From the NCBI RefSeq assembly GCF_022410515.1, contig NZ_JACSDI010000013.1, positions 39,251 to 103,250 on the forward strand: 64,000 bases of DNA, in the 5' to 3' direction. A program made the position numbers and the translations under genes. Below the pieces are notes generated by a model. It had not been told where the DNA came from. It saw nothing but the letters and a program-made list of their open reading frames with translations, and made no database searches. Origin of the DNA: Shewanella cutis. GTDB taxonomy: Bacteria; Pseudomonadota; Gammaproteobacteria; Enterobacterales; Shewanellaceae. Shown one piece after another: positions 19,301-29,511 of this stretch. The first letter of the stretch is position 1; every line of letters begins with the position of its first letter.

Positions 19301-21955
19301 ATGCGTACTAATTCAACATTAGCCAAAGCAGTTCGCTTTGCGTTAATTAGTGGTGCTGCAACAGCGGCTCTGTCTACAATGTCAGTTTTTGCTGCTGAAG
19401 AAGATAACGCTAAGGTTGAACGTATTGAAGTGACTGGTTCTCGTATTCAGAGAACGGATATGGAATCAGCACTACCAGTGACAGTATTGTCAGCGGAAGA
19501 TATTGCTAAGACTGGTTTAAGCGATGTATCAGCAGTTTTAGCGCAAATGCCATTTAACACGGCGGGTAGTTTCATTAGTGACGCTGGTAGCTCTGCGAGT
19601 AACCATGCAAGTTCAGGTATGCGTGGCTTAGGTTCAAACCGCACCTTAACGCTCATTAACGGACGTCGAATTGCACCATCAGCAACTTTTGGTGGCGATG
19701 CAACCAACCTCAATTTAATTCCAATGGATGCTATTGAGCGTATCGAAATATTACGTGACGGAGCATCTGCAGTTTACGGTTCAGATGCTATCGGTGGTGT
19801 GATTAACATTATTCTCAAGAAAACCTTCGATGGTTTAGCATTTGACGCAAAATTTGGTAATCCAACTCAAGGTGGTAGAGACGAAAAATCAGCCTCTGTC
19901 ACTTTTGGTAATACCAGCGATAAAAGCAGCAGCTTAGTGATCATCGAACACAAGCAATTTGATCCACTCGAAGGTGGTCAGCGTCCTCATTTAACGGCTA
20001 ATTGGGACGAAAAATACGGTCGCAGTGCTTTATATGCACCTGAAGGCACATATCGTCCAGTTGCATCTCGCCCTGTAAAAAACGCAGATGGTACTTTCGG
20101 CACGCCAGTTTACACAGGATTACAGGTTCCAGGTAAAGATTGTCCTGCGGATCGCATCGTCACCAGCAAAGCAGGTTCGGCTTGTGGCTTTAATCAGTTT
20201 GATGGAACTGATTATTTACCCGATCAAACTAAAGACTCTGTCTTCTCAAATATGACTTATCGTATTACTGATGAATTAGAGTGGTTTGGTCAAGCGATTG
20301 TTATGCGTGATAAGTCCATCACGTCTTCTACCGCGCTATGGACACCTAACCTGTACATAGCCGCAAATAACCCATTAAACCCAACGTTTGGCACAGCTAA
20401 TGCGTCAGAAGTTCAAGCTTACCATCGATTGAAAGGCGTAGCAGACCGTTCAACCGAATTCGACTCAAATGTAGTTGACGTTGTAACGGGTCTAAACCTT
20501 GAGTTAGATGCAGGCTCTCTGAGCTGGTATGTACAATACTCAGATCAAATCGTGAATATTGAAACTGACTCTTATGTATTCGAAGATAAGCTGCAAGAAG
20601 CGGTTGATAAAGGTTTGTATAACCCATTCGTTGAAGGTGGTAATGCGACCCAAGCCACTTTAGACACGTTCTTACACACAGCAACTCGTAAAGCAACCTC
20701 GAATACAACTGGGACAGGTTTGTCATGGGCAGCGCTTGCACCTATTTCCTTACCCGGTGGTGATTTAGGTTATGCTGTTGGTATGGAATACCAAAAAATT
20801 GAATACAAAGATACCCGTGATGCGCAACAAGCAGCAGGTAACGTATTAGGTACTTACGGTGGTGATTCTGCAGGCGATAGAAGCTACAAAGCCGCGTTTG
20901 TTGAAATAGAACTACCAGTATTAGACAATCTAAATGTGAAACTAGCAAGCCGTTACGACCAGTATAGCTTGCCAGATGTAGGACAGCTTTCTAACTCTGT
21001 TAACGTTCGCTACGAAGCCTTAGATAACCTTGTATTACGTGCATCTTATGGTCAAGGTTTTAGAGCACCTTCACTGGATGATTTATTGGGCAAACCTGCT
21101 ACCAGTTATGACAGAATTATTGATACTACCCTGTGCCAAAGTCTGCCAGCTGATCAGCAAAAAGGTAACCCTGCTTGTGAAGATAACCAATATCTACGTA
21201 AGAGTTCAGGTAATAAAGACCTAGAACCAGAAAAATCAGCTCAATACGCTTTCGGCGCAGTGTGGAATATTACTGAGAATATCGATTTCGTTGTTGATTA
21301 CTACAACATTGAAATCACTGATCAAGTAAGCTACATCGGTGCACAAACTATCGTTGACTTAGAAGCAATTGGTGGCTTAGGTGCCTATGACCCTAAATAC
21401 ATCTATGTTAAACGTAAAGCTGATGGCACTATCGATGAGATTGGTGCAGGCAACATCAACATGGATGGCGTACAAACATCAGGTCTTGACGTATCTTTCA
21501 CATCAAACTTCGATTTAGGGGAAATTGGTACATTTAAGTTTGCAGTTGAAGGCACTTATGCTCTGGAATACACCGAGCAGGCAAGCCCAATTGCTAAACG
21601 TTATGATGTGTTAGGCACTAAAGGGTACCCGCCACTACGTTTCAACACTACATTTAGCTATGCAATTGATGACTTCTCGACATCTTTGATTGCTAAGTAC
21701 ATTGATTCTTACGATGGTGAAACACCTCAACAACAAGAAGTTGGCACTAATAGACAAGACTTCTCATCTTTCACTACGTGGGATCTAACACTGAACTACG
21801 ACTTTGACAGTTATGGAAAAGTGACTGTAGGTGCTCGTAACCTGTTTGATGCAATGCCAGCTGTTAACTACAGCTTAGGTTACCCAGGATACGATACCGA
21901 TACCCACAATATCTTGGGTCGCGTAGTATTCGCAGGATACAAAGTTAAATTCTAA
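19301..21955 (+). CDS. TonB-dependent outer-membrane receptor
   Basis: An 884-residue receptor that takes up a substrate across the outer membrane using TonB energy. The start at 19301 is set by a GGGAGAAAG ribosome site and the signal peptide MRTNSTLAKAVRFALISGAA...FA; an in-frame ATG 42 codons earlier lacks both. The mature N-terminus carries a TonB-box-like 'VERIEVTGSRIQR', then the plug (about 60-185, ending 'RIEILRDGASAVYGSDAIGG' and 'VINIILKK'), then the 22-strand barrel ending in the terminal aromatic 'GYKVKF'. The type resembles large Shewanella/Caulobacter-like receptors for peptides, sugars or other organic compounds rather than siderophores. The substrate is unknown. Confidence 0.92.
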   Translation: MRTNSTLAKAVRFALISGAATAALSTMSVFAAEEDNAKVERIEVTGSRIQRTDMESALPVTVLSAEDIAKTGLSDVSAVLAQMPFNTAGSFISDAGSSASNHASSGMRGLGSNRTLTLINGRRIAPSATFGGDATNLNLIPMDAIERIEILRDGASAVYGSDAIGGVINIILKKTFDGLAFDAKFGNPTQGGRDEKSASVTFGNTSDKSSSLVIIEHKQFDPLEGGQRPHLTANWDEKYGRSALYAPEGTYRPVASRPVKNADGTFGTPVYTGLQVPGKDCPADRIVTSKAGSACGFNQFDGTDYLPDQTKDSVFSNMTYRITDELEWFGQAIVMRDKSITSSTALWTPNLYIAANNPLNPTFGTANASEVQAYHRLKGVADRSTEFDSNVVDVVTGLNLELDAGSLSWYVQYSDQIVNIETDSYVFEDKLQEAVDKGLYNPFVEGGNATQATLDTFLHTATRKATSNTTGTGLSWAALAPISLPGGDLGYAVGMEYQKIEYKDTRDAQQAAGNVLGTYGGDSAGDRSYKAAFVEIELPVLDNLNVKLASRYDQYSLPDVGQLSNSVNVRYEALDNLVLRASYGQGFRAPSLDDLLGKPATSYDRIIDTTLCQSLPADQQKGNPACEDNQYLRKSSGNKDLEPEKSAQYAFGAVWNITENIDFVVDYYNIEITDQVSYIGAQTIVDLEAIGGLGAYDPKYIYVKRKADGTIDEIGAGNINMDGVQTSGLDVSFTSNFDLGEIGTFKFAVEGTYALEYTEQASPIAKRYDVLGTKGYPPLRFNTTFSYAIDDFSTSLIAKYIDSYDGETPQQQEVGTNRQDFSSFTTWDLTLNYDFDSYGKVTVGARNLFDAMPAVNYSLGYPGYDTDTHNILGRVVFAGYKVKF

Positions 21956-21970
21956 TTTCCATCAAAACTC

Positions 21971-22001
21971 AAAAAACGGCATCCTCGGATGCCGTTTTTT
22001 T
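21971..22001 (+). terminator. Terminator of the TonB receptor
   Basis: The stem CGGCATCC-TC-GGATGCCG lies between A and T runs right after the stop codon. It can also serve the convergent transporter gene. Confidence 0.88.
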
Positions 22002-22049
22002 ATGTCCAATTAAATCTCAACAGTGTCATTCCCAGATTTTAGCTGCGCT

Positions 22050-23621
22050 CTAGTTAAACCCTAAATAATGTGCCCCTACCACTAAAACACTTGATACCAA
22101 CATCAGCAGCAACATAAAACGCCAAACAAATTTCAACCAGTTGCCCCAGTCAACACGGCATACCCCGAGAGTTGCCATCAAAGAGGCTGAAGTAGGCACA
22201 ATAATATTGGTCAGCCCGTCACCTAATTGAAAAGCGAGTACAGCCACTTGCCGTGACACACCAACGATGTCCGACAATGGTGCCATCAGCGGCATAGTCA
22301 GTGCTGCCTGCCCAGAACCTGAGGTCACAAAAAAATTAAACACTGATTGAAATAACAACATAAACCAGGCGGATAAGGCATCAGGCAAATGGCCAATTAG
22401 ACCACCTGCACGATCAAGAATTGTATTCAATACACTTGGCTCTGTGGGCGAACCACCACCAAGTAAAAGTAAAATCCCCGAGGCACACCCTACTAACAGC
22501 GCGGGTTCCAACATAGTTTTAGCGCCTTCTTTAAAGCTAATGGCCACCTTGTTAAGGGTCAATCCATTGAGTTTAAATACGCAGCCAATTAAGCCCGCCA
22601 CTATACCCATGGTAAAAAACTGACTGGCGATTTCAGGAATAAACCACGCATTGACTACTACCCCCCAAATTACCCACACCATAGTCAGCACTAGTAACAC
22701 TAAAACCAGTAAATCGCCAAGATTAAAGCGACTTTCTAGTCTCGTATTGGCGTGATGCTCTCGAAAATAAGCATCGGACTGATAACTATGGGACAACCTG
22801 GGTTGCTGCTGAATACGATGGGCGTAACGCATGGTAAAGACTATCCCCAGCAAGGTGAATCCAAGCCACATAGGAAAGCGAAACTCACTACCAGAAAGTA
22901 CTGGAATCCCTGCAATGCCCTGTGCTATCGCCACACTGAAGGGGTTCATCCAGGAACTGGCAAAACCAATTTGGGTCGCTACATAGGTCACCATCACAGT
23001 GGTAATGCCGTCATAACCCAAACGGATCATTAATGGGCAAATTATGATGGCAAAAGCAATTGCCTCTTCCCCCATACCAAACACCGCGCCGCCTAAGGAA
23101 AACAGCGTGAAGATCACCGGAATGAATAACTTTTCATTGCCGCGGGTTTTATCGATTAACTTTAAAATGCCGTTATCGATAGTCCCTGTGGCCATTACCA
23201 CGCCAAAAGAGCCACCAATCACCAGCATAAACATGATCACGCCGATCGCACTGCCCCATTTAGAGCCTGAGCTTAAACCTTCAAATGCAAAGTTAAAAAA
23301 ACCAACACCGCCCTCACCTTTGAATAGAGCAACAGGTTGTAGTTTCGGCTCACCCGATTCATCGAGTTGATAACTAAAGGAATTGGGATCAACTACAGTG
23401 CGCACTTTATCGACACCGTCAGCAAGATAATGAACTTCTTGTGTTTGAAACGAACCAATAGGAATAACGTAAGTCATTAATCCCGCAAGCAATGCCACAA
23501 AAAAGATGATCACTAAAGTATCAGGCATTTGAAATTGTGAAGAAGCAATGGGAGGTATTGAAGGTGCGTTAGCAGCCTGAGCGGCCTCTGTTGGCTGAGA
23601 GGTTGAAGGTAGAGTTGTCAT
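22050..23621 (-). CDS. yfcC: YfcC/DcuC-type membrane carrier
   Basis: A 523-residue membrane protein of the PF03606 group, which includes YfcC and the C4-dicarboxylate carrier DcuC. About twelve hydrophobic segments follow a low-complexity, alanine- and proline-rich N-terminal tail of about 30 residues. Family marks are 'GGAVFGMGEEAIAFAIII', 'ATQIGFASSWMNPFSVAIAQ', 'LLLLGGGSPTEPSVLNTIL' and 'SGSGQAALTMPLMAPLSDIVG'. The substrate is unknown. It is convergent with the TonB receptor gene. Assigning it to yfcC rather than another paralogue is moderately sure. Confidence 0.85.
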   Translation of the reverse strand: MTTLPSTSQPTEAAQAANAPSIPPIASSQFQMPDTLVIIFFVALLAGLMTYVIPIGSFQTQEVHYLADGVDKVRTVVDPNSFSYQLDESGEPKLQPVALFKGEGGVGFFNFAFEGLSSGSKWGSAIGVIMFMLVIGGSFGVVMATGTIDNGILKLIDKTRGNEKLFIPVIFTLFSLGGAVFGMGEEAIAFAIIICPLMIRLGYDGITTVMVTYVATQIGFASSWMNPFSVAIAQGIAGIPVLSGSEFRFPMWLGFTLLGIVFTMRYAHRIQQQPRLSHSYQSDAYFREHHANTRLESRFNLGDLLVLVLLVLTMVWVIWGVVVNAWFIPEIASQFFTMGIVAGLIGCVFKLNGLTLNKVAISFKEGAKTMLEPALLVGCASGILLLLGGGSPTEPSVLNTILDRAGGLIGHLPDALSAWFMLLFQSVFNFFVTSGSGQAALTMPLMAPLSDIVGVSRQVAVLAFQLGDGLTNIIVPTSASLMATLGVCRVDWGNWLKFVWRFMLLLMLVSSVLVVGAHYLGFN

Positions 23622-23724
23622 AGATGCGCCATTTTTTATCCAACATAAAATGGCCGCACTATAAACTAAAGCACTGTAAACCAGTACATAATAACTTCAT
23701 TTTCTTGCTTAAATACGCAAAATG

Positions 23725-23770
23725 CTTCCCGCAAAAATAAAACAACAATGCCCAGTGAAACTGGGCATTG
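23725..23770 (-). terminator. Terminator of focA
   Basis: On the minus strand CAATGCCCAGT-TTC-ACTGGGCATTG is followed by TTGTTTTATTTTT, a strong intrinsic terminator. Confidence 0.88.
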
Positions 23771-23807
23771 AAGAAACACGAGGCTGTTAACGTGAGATGA
23801 GCAGTCG

Positions 23808-24782
23808 CTATTTACTCTCTTGGCTTTTTTTCACCTTTTCAGTATGCAATGGTGACGCAAAAAAATGGGGGTGATGGGATTTTTGCGGATCGGGTAAAGC
23901 AATTTGCCCCTGCTCAATCCACCAATAACCAAGCCCGACGATCACCCCGCCGCCGACAATATTCCCTAAAGTCACCGGAATTAAGTTATTGAATACAAAG
24001 TTTTTTACCGTTAAATCGGCAAATTGTTCTTGGGTAACACCCAAGGAGGCAAAAAATTCCGGACTAGCAACCGACTGAATGGTGATCCCAAACGGCACCA
24101 TAAACAGGTTTGCAATACTGTGTTCAAAGCCACTACTGACAAACATGGCCACAGGTAGGATCAATAAAATCGCTTTGGTTAGCGATTCTCGACTAGCAAA
24201 GGTCATCCAAATACCAAGGCAAACCAGCATGTTACATAAAATACCTAAGCTAAATGCCTGTATCCAAGTATGGTGCAGTTTATGCTGAGCCACTTTCAAT
24301 GCATTTAAGCCCCAATTACCACCATCGAGTTCGTATAACCCCGCAGCCATAATTAAGCCCACCATCAACATAGCGCCAACAAAGTTACCCAGATAAACTC
24401 GCGTCCAGCATTTGAGCAACTCACTGGTGGTCACTTGTTTTTGCGCCCAAGCTACGCTGCTTAAGACTGAGCTGGTAAACAACTCTCCGCCGCAAATCAC
24501 CACTAAAATTAACCCTAAGCTAAAGGCTATCCCGCCCACAAGACGTACTAAACCCCATGCGCTATCACCCGCGCCGGTCGTTACCGTCAGGTAAAACACA
24601 AAAGCTAAGGCAATAAAGGCGCCTGCAAACACCGCTAGACCAAAGGATTGCCAAGGTGCTTTAACGACTTTACTTTTGCCATAAATTTCAGCTTGATGAT
24701 AACAGCTAAAGTGTGAAGAAACCTGCACTGACTCATGGCCATTCGCCGACGCCTGTGAGGCGTTAGAGTGTGAGTCTTTCAT
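23808..24782 (-). CDS. focA: Formate/nitrite channel (FocA type)
   Basis: A 324-residue pentameric FNT-family channel that moves formate (or nitrite) across the inner membrane. Six membrane segments and the family motifs are visible: 'GGIAFSLGLILVVICGGELF' early, 'YLGNFVGAM', 'HTWIQAFSLGILCNMLVC', 'SSGFEHSIANLFMVP' (the gating-histidine region) and 'NLIPVTLGNIVGG'. The open frame begins 36 codons earlier, but AGGAG nine bases before the ATG at 24782 sets the start. It has an unusually long N-terminal tail of about 60 residues. It diverges from pflB across a 1-kb control region, and its job there is presumably formate export during pyruvate fermentation. In E. coli focA is instead the first gene of the pfl operon. 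Confidence 0.92.
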   Translation of the reverse strand: MKDSHSNASQASANGHESVQVSSHFSCYHQAEIYGKSKVVKAPWQSFGLAVFAGAFIALAFVFYLTVTTGAGDSAWGLVRLVGGIAFSLGLILVVICGGELFTSSVLSSVAWAQKQVTTSELLKCWTRVYLGNFVGAMLMVGLIMAAGLYELDGGNWGLNALKVAQHKLHHTWIQAFSLGILCNMLVCLGIWMTFASRESLTKAILLILPVAMFVSSGFEHSIANLFMVPFGITIQSVASPEFFASLGVTQEQFADLTVKNFVFNNLIPVTLGNIVGGGVIVGLGYWWIEQGQIALPDPQKSHHPHFFASPLHTEKVKKSQESK

Positions 24783-25049
24783 AACTAAACTCCTAAACCA
24801 GATAAACGAACGCGAATTTGCAACATAGGTCTCTCCTGCTACAGCGCCAAAGCGCAAATCAAACCAACCAAAACATCCATTATGACGCACTAACTAATGT
24901 ACATACATTATGATTTGCTTAAATGATGACTCACTAAAGTCACGCTTTGTAACATATAAAGCTTACTAGCCGTGATGCAGAGTTAACTAAAGCGTGATGC
25001 TATTCACAGGGAAAATGTAAAACTTTTGAAGCTGCAAACACAACAGGTT

Positions 25050-25066
25050 AATTGGTCATACCAATT
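25050..25066. promoter_or_regulatory. PdhR/LldR-type operator near focA
   Basis: The perfect palindrome AATTGGTCATACCAATT matches the AATTGGT-N3-ACCAATT consensus of the GntR-family regulators PdhR and LldR. It lies 268 bases upstream of the focA start. Confidence 0.7.
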
Positions 25067-25577
25067 TTTAGCAAGGTAAAGCCTGTTAAAATATCGTCGT
25101 TCCATGCCAGTTTTACCAAAAGATGAAACAGATTTAACTTAGTTTTACCTCGGTATACCGCTAAATATCAGCTTTTTTATATGAAAGTTTTTTGACTACA
25201 GCTAAAGCGTTTATTGCCTAACTCCTTCCTAAAACTATTTAACGCATAAGGAAAACATACTCCCTCATGGATCGACTGTTACCACTTGCTACACTGTAAA
25301 TAACGCCTCTGTAATAAAGACAAGCGTTGCATGTTGAGCTGAAACAAAAGGAACGATGAAAATCATTCGATACGATGATAGCTTTCCTGAGTTAAAAGCG
25401 CGAAAGTCTAGTTAATAGCGCATCATGTTGCTGCCCGAATATCAGCAACAAAAGCGTGCTTTAATCCTTATTGTGCTAAAAAAATGCTACCTCGCTAGCA
25501 AATTTAAGATCAACTGGGCACAAACTCGCCCGTTTAAGATGCGAGACAGTAAGAGCTATGTTAATATGCTCATGGAT

Positions 25578-25594
25578 AATTGGTCTTACCAATT
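25578..25594. promoter_or_regulatory. PdhR/LldR-type operator near pflB
   Basis: AATTGGTCTTACCAATT is a second copy of the same perfect palindrome, differing only in the three-base spacer, and lies 231 bases upstream of the pflB start. Confidence 0.72.
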
Positions 25595-25824
25595 TATAAA
25601 AGAGTTATCGATAACCGATAATCCACGTTAAACGAATAGTTGTCATCTTATCGGGTATCAATAGACAGACACTTGGCGTGATGTATATCCCCAAGTTCCA
25701 GTTCCCATCATAGGGCGTCATATTGAAGGGAGCTTTAATCAGGAATTAGCGATTGGCCTATACTCAACATGGTTTGCCCCATGAGCGCCAATGACCTTTA
25801 TCTCAACCAAAAGGTATTAGTACG

Positions 25825-28107
25825 ATGACCGACAAAACTGAACTGTTTGCCAACGCATGGGAAGGTTTTACCCCTGGTGATTGGAAATCTGAAGTCAATG
25901 TACGTGACTTTATTCAACAAAACTACGCTCCCTATGAAGGTGACGAGTCATTCCTAGCCGGTGCCACCGACGCCACAACCCAGTTGTGGGATAAAGTGAT
26001 GGAAGGCATCAAGCAAGAAAACCGTACCCACGCGCCAGTTGATTTCGATACTAAGATGGTTTCAACCATCACTTCCCACGACGCGGGTTATATCAATAAA
26101 GATTTAGAAACTATCGTTGGTTTACAAACTGATGCGCCGCTCAAACGCGCTATGTTGCCTAACGGTGGTATTCGTATGGTGGAAAGCTCATGCGCCGCCT
26201 ATGATCGCGTGCTGGATGAAGATGTTAAATACATTTATTCAGAACTGCGTAAAACCCACAACCAAGGCGTATTCGACGTCTATACCCCAGAAATCATGGC
26301 CTGCCGTAAATCCGGTGTATTAACCGGTTTACCCGATGCCTATGGCCGTGGCCGTATCATTGGTGACTATCGCCGTGTTGCACTTTACGGTATCGACTTC
26401 TTAATGAAGGATAAATTCGCTCAATTCAGCTCACTGCAAGCGCAGTTCGAAGCGGGTGAAGATTTGTCTAACGTTATCCAACTACGTGAAGAAATTGCTG
26501 AGCAGCACCGTGCATTGGGCCAAATGAAGAAAATGGCCGCTAAATACGGTTTCGATATTTCTCGCCCAGCAACCAATGCTAAAGAAGCAATCCAGTGGAC
26601 TTACTTCGGCTACTTAGCCGCAGTGAAGAGCCAAAACGGCGCCGCAATGTCTTTAGGCCGTACTTCTTCATTCCTTGATATCTATATCGAACGCGATCTG
26701 AAAAACGGCGTCATCACTGAGCAACAAGCTCAAGAAATGATTGACCATTTCGTGATGAAACTGCGTATGGTGCGTTTCCTACGTACTCCAGAATACGATG
26801 AGTTATTCTCAGGCGATCCAATTTGGGCAACGGAGTCTATCGGCGGTATGGGCTTAGATGGCCGTACACTGGTGACCAAATCAAGCTTCCGTTTCTTGAA
26901 CACGCTATACACCATGGGCCCTAGCCCTGAGCCAAACATCACGGTACTTTGGTCTGAAAAATTGCCAGTAGGCTTTAAAAAGTACTGCGCAAAAGTGTCT
27001 ATCGACACCAGCTCAATCCAGTACGAAAACGACGACTTAATGCGTCCAGATTTTCAATCCGACGATTATGCGATCGCTTGCTGCGTGAGCCCAATGGTTG
27101 TGGGCAAGCATATGCAATTTTTTGGTGCCCGTGCCAACCTTGCCAAAACCATGTTGTACGCGATTAACGGCGGTGTGGACGAAAAACTGAAGATCCAAAT
27201 CGCACCCAAAGCGGACCCAATCACTGACGAAGTACTGAACTTTGATGATGTGATGAATCGCTTAGACGGTTTAATGGATTGGTTAGCGACTCAATACGTC
27301 ACAGCCCTAAACGCCATTCACTACATGCACGACAAGTACTCCTATGAAGCTTCGCTAATGGCGCTGCACGACAGAGACGTTCGTCGTACTATGGCTTGCG
27401 GTATTGCTGGACTTTCAATCGCAGCCGACTCACTGTCTGCTATCAAGTATGCTCAAGTTAAACCTGTACGTGACGAAAACGGCATCGCTGTTGACTTTGA
27501 GATCACTGGTGACTATCCAAAATTTGGTAACAACGACCCACGCGTTGACGATATCGCCTGTGACTTAGTTGAACGTTTTATGGCGAAAATTCGCGACCGT
27601 AAAATGTACCGCAACGCGATTCCAACTCAGTCAATTCTCACCATCACTTCAAACGTGGTTTATGGTAAGAAAACCGGTAACACGCCTGATGGTCGCCGTT
27701 CAGGTGCACCATTTGCACCGGGTGCAAACCCAATGCATGGCCGTGATGAAAAAGGTGCAATCGCCTCGTTAACCTCAGTGGCTAAACTGCCTTTCGCCCA
27801 CGCACAGGACGGTATCTCTTACACCTTCTCCATCGTGCCAAATGCATTAGGTAAAGATGAAGATGGTCGTCGCACTAACTTAGCGGCACTGATGGACGGA
27901 TATTTTGCCCATAACGAAGGACACGAAGGCGGTCAACACTTGAACGTCAACGTGATGAACCGTGAAATGCTTGAGGATGCGGTAGTCAATCCAGACAAGT
28001 ATCCACAACTGACCATCCGTGTTTCTGGTTATGCAGTGCGCTTCAACTCACTGACTCCAGAACAGCAGCAAGATGTGATCACGCGTACATTCACAAAAGG
28101 TCTGTAA
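25825..28107 (+). CDS. pflB: Pyruvate formate-lyase
   Basis: A glycyl-radical enzyme that splits pyruvate with CoA to acetyl-CoA and formate without oxygen. The 760-residue protein has the adjacent active-site cysteines C419-C420 in 'AIACCVSPM' and the radical glycine in '[10 protein letters not shown]' (G735), both at the positions known from E. coli PflB. '[17 protein letters not shown]' is also conserved. It needs activation by PflA, encoded 63 bases downstream. Two PdhR-type operators in the upstream region suggest pyruvate control. The product acetyl-CoA goes to Pta-AckA, encoded 1.4-5 kb away. Confidence 0.98.
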   Translation: MTDKTELFANAWEGFTPGDWKSEVNVRDFIQQNYAPYEGDESFLAGATDATTQLWDKVMEGIKQENRTHAPVDFDTKMVSTITSHDAGYINKDLETIVGLQTDAPLKRAMLPNGGIRMVESSCAAYDRVLDEDVKYIYSELRKTHNQGVFDVYTPEIMACRKSGVLTGLPDAYGRGRIIGDYRRVALYGIDFLMKDKFAQFSSLQAQFEAGEDLSNVIQLREEIAEQHRALGQMKKMAAKYGFDISRPATNAKEAIQWTYFGYLAAVKSQNGAAMSLGRTSSFLDIYIERDLKNGVITEQQAQEMIDHFVMKLRMVRFLRTPEYDELFSGDPIWATESIGGMGLDGRTLVTKSSFRFLNTLYTMGPSPEPNITVLWSEKLPVGFKKYCAKVSIDTSSIQYENDDLMRPDFQSDDYAIACCVSPMVVGKHMQFFGARANLAKTMLYAINGGVDEKLKIQIAPKADPITDEVLNFDDVMNRLDGLMDWLATQYVTALNAIHYMHDKYSYEASLMALHDRDVRRTMACGIAGLSIAADSLSAIKYAQVKPVRDENGIAVDFEITGDYPKFGNNDPRVDDIACDLVERFMAKIRDRKMYRNAIPTQSILTITSNVVYGKKTGNTPDGRRSGAPFAPGANPMHGRDEKGAIASLTSVAKLPFAHAQDGISYTFSIVPNALGKDEDGRRTNLAALMDGYFAHNEGHEGGQHLNVNVMNREMLEDAVVNPDKYPQLTIRVSGYAVRFNSLTPEQQQDVITRTFTKGL

Positions 28108-28120
28108 GCTAAATTAGGTA

Positions 28121-28147
28121 AGGCTGTAGTACAATGTGCTACAGCCT
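28121..28147 (+). terminator. Attenuator-like hairpin between pflB and pflA
   Basis: The nine-base stem AGGCTGTAG/CTACAGCCT with a nine-base loop is not followed by a T run. It may protect the pflB transcript or lower pflA expression. Confidence 0.55.
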
Positions 28148-28170
28148 CACTTATTTCAACAGGAGTCACA

Positions 28171-28911
28171 ATGGCAGTTACCGGTCGGATCCACTCAGTG
28201 GAATCCTTTGGCACAGTGGATGGTCCAGGCATACGGTTTATCACCTTTATGCAGGGCTGTTTAATGCGCTGTCAGTATTGCCACAACCGTGATACCTGGG
28301 ATCTCGATGGCGGTAAGGAAGTGCAAGTTGATGAGTTAATGAGCCAAATTATTAGCTATCGCCCCTTCCTTGATGCCAGCAATGGCGGTGTTACTGCCAG
28401 CGGTGGTGAAGCCATTTTACAAGCTGAGTTTGTCGCCGAACTGTTTAAGGCCTGTAAAAAAGAAGGCATTCATACCTGTTTAGATACCAATGGCTTTGTG
28501 CGTAAGTATACGCCTGTGATTGATGAGCTACTTGATCATACTGATCTCGTTCTGCTCGATATTAAACAGATGAATGACGATAAACACATTGAACTGACCA
28601 AGGTTAGCAACCACAGAACGCTGCAATTTGCCGAGTACCTCGCCAAACGCAATCAGCCAACTTGGATACGTTATGTGGTCGTGGGTGGATTTACCGATGA
28701 TGAAGCCTCGGCATTACAACTGGCCGAATTTATCAAACCCATGAAGAATATTGAAAAAGTAGAACTCCTGCCCTACCACGAGCTTGGTAAACACAAGTGG
28801 GAAGCGATGGGAGAAAGCTATCAACTCGACGGTGTCGCGCCTCCCAGCCGCGAAACCATGGAAAAAATTAAAGCCGTATTTAGCTCTCAAGGCATTAATG
28901 CGGTGTACTAA
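28171..28911 (+). CDS. pflA: Pyruvate formate-lyase activating enzyme
   Basis: A radical-SAM enzyme that places the glycyl radical on PflB. Its 246 residues match E. coli PflA. The [4Fe-4S] motif C30-x3-C34-x2-C37 lies in '[15 protein letters not shown]', preceded by '[12 protein letters not shown]'. Glycines in '[11 protein letters not shown]' bind SAM, and '[13 protein letters not shown]' marks the C-terminal half. An AGGAG ribosome site precedes the ATG. It is convergent with yfbV and co-directional with pflB. Confidence 0.97.
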   Translation: MAVTGRIHSVESFGTVDGPGIRFITFMQGCLMRCQYCHNRDTWDLDGGKEVQVDELMSQIISYRPFLDASNGGVTASGGEAILQAEFVAELFKACKKEGIHTCLDTNGFVRKYTPVIDELLDHTDLVLLDIKQMNDDKHIELTKVSNHRTLQFAEYLAKRNQPTWIRYVVVGGFTDDEASALQLAEFIKPMKNIEKVELLPYHELGKHKWEAMGESYQLDGVAPPSRETMEKIKAVFSSQGINAVY

Positions 28912-28927
28912 GAGGCCAAGGGAGATC

Positions 28928-29371
28928 TTAAAGCTCCTCCCAATAACTGGCATCTAAGCGCTCAAAGGCTATTTTTAAGATCTGCGCCATATCAAGGTAA
29001 CATGCCTTAGCGCCCAAGGATTGGCAATGAACGCCCATGGCAGTCAATTTCGCACTCAACTGATTACTCCAGTCGAAGAGCGATAACGGTAATGGATGGC
29101 GAGCACGCCAACCTAACCATAACAAGCCCTGCAACGGCAGGCTAATAAAAAACAATGCAATCGTGAGTGCTTGAGGTAAAAAGTCCCAGCCATAGGTATA
29201 GAGCTGGCTCACACTCGCCAATACCGCCAGTACTGGCATCACCAGAATGGCAAGCTGAGTGGCGCGTACCACCCGATACTCAGGAAAATACAAACCCAGT
29301 TGTCTAACCATAGGCCACGTCTTCATATAACGACGACCATCACCTAAGGTTTTGAGAATATTGATGCTCAA
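28928..29371 (-). CDS. yfbV: YfbV (UPF0208) membrane protein
   Basis: A 147-residue inner-membrane protein with two hydrophobic segments (about residues 37-57 and 70-90). The N-terminal 'SINILKTLGDGRRYMKTWP' stretch identifies the UPF0208 family. In E. coli YfbV limits the spread of the Ter macrodomain. The first reasonable start is TTG at 29371, eight bases after an AGGTG ribosome site; longer frames add a tail that looks unlike the family. It is divergent from ackA and convergent with pflA, the same neighbourhood as yfbV-ackA-pta in E. coli. Confidence 0.88.
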   Translation of the reverse strand: MSINILKTLGDGRRYMKTWPMVRQLGLYFPEYRVVRATQLAILVMPVLAVLASVSQLYTYGWDFLPQALTIALFFISLPLQGLLWLGWRARHPLPLSLFDWSNQLSAKLTAMGVHCQSLGAKACYLDMAQILKIAFERLDASYWEEL

Positions 29372-29511
29372 TTTTAGACACCTACAACAGAGGAACACTG
29401 CTTTTACCATAGCACAATCTGGCACAGCGCCCCAAGACTGTGATGGCAAATACTCCAGTGTTTCCATGAATTCGAATCATTAACTTAAACACAATGGCAA
29501 AAGGTTTAAAC

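Larger units (their letters stand above)
24783..25824. other. Divergent focA/pflB control region
   Basis: A gene-free interval of 1042 bases between two divergent anaerobic metabolism genes. It holds two palindromic operators, listed separately, and no clear consensus FNR site. A 19-codon frame at 25357-25416 (MKIIRYDDSF...) has an AAAAGGA ribosome site and could be a leader peptide or debris. A 68-codon frame from 25425 overlaps one operator and I do not accept it. Confidence 0.6.

Noticed and set aside
24783..24890. An N-terminal extension of focA.
   Set aside because: The extra 36 codons lack a ribosome site, while AGGAG sits correctly before the ATG at 24782.
25425..25631. A 68-codon plus-strand frame upstream of pflB.
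   Set aside because: No ribosome site, overlaps a perfect operator palindrome and has an odd composition.
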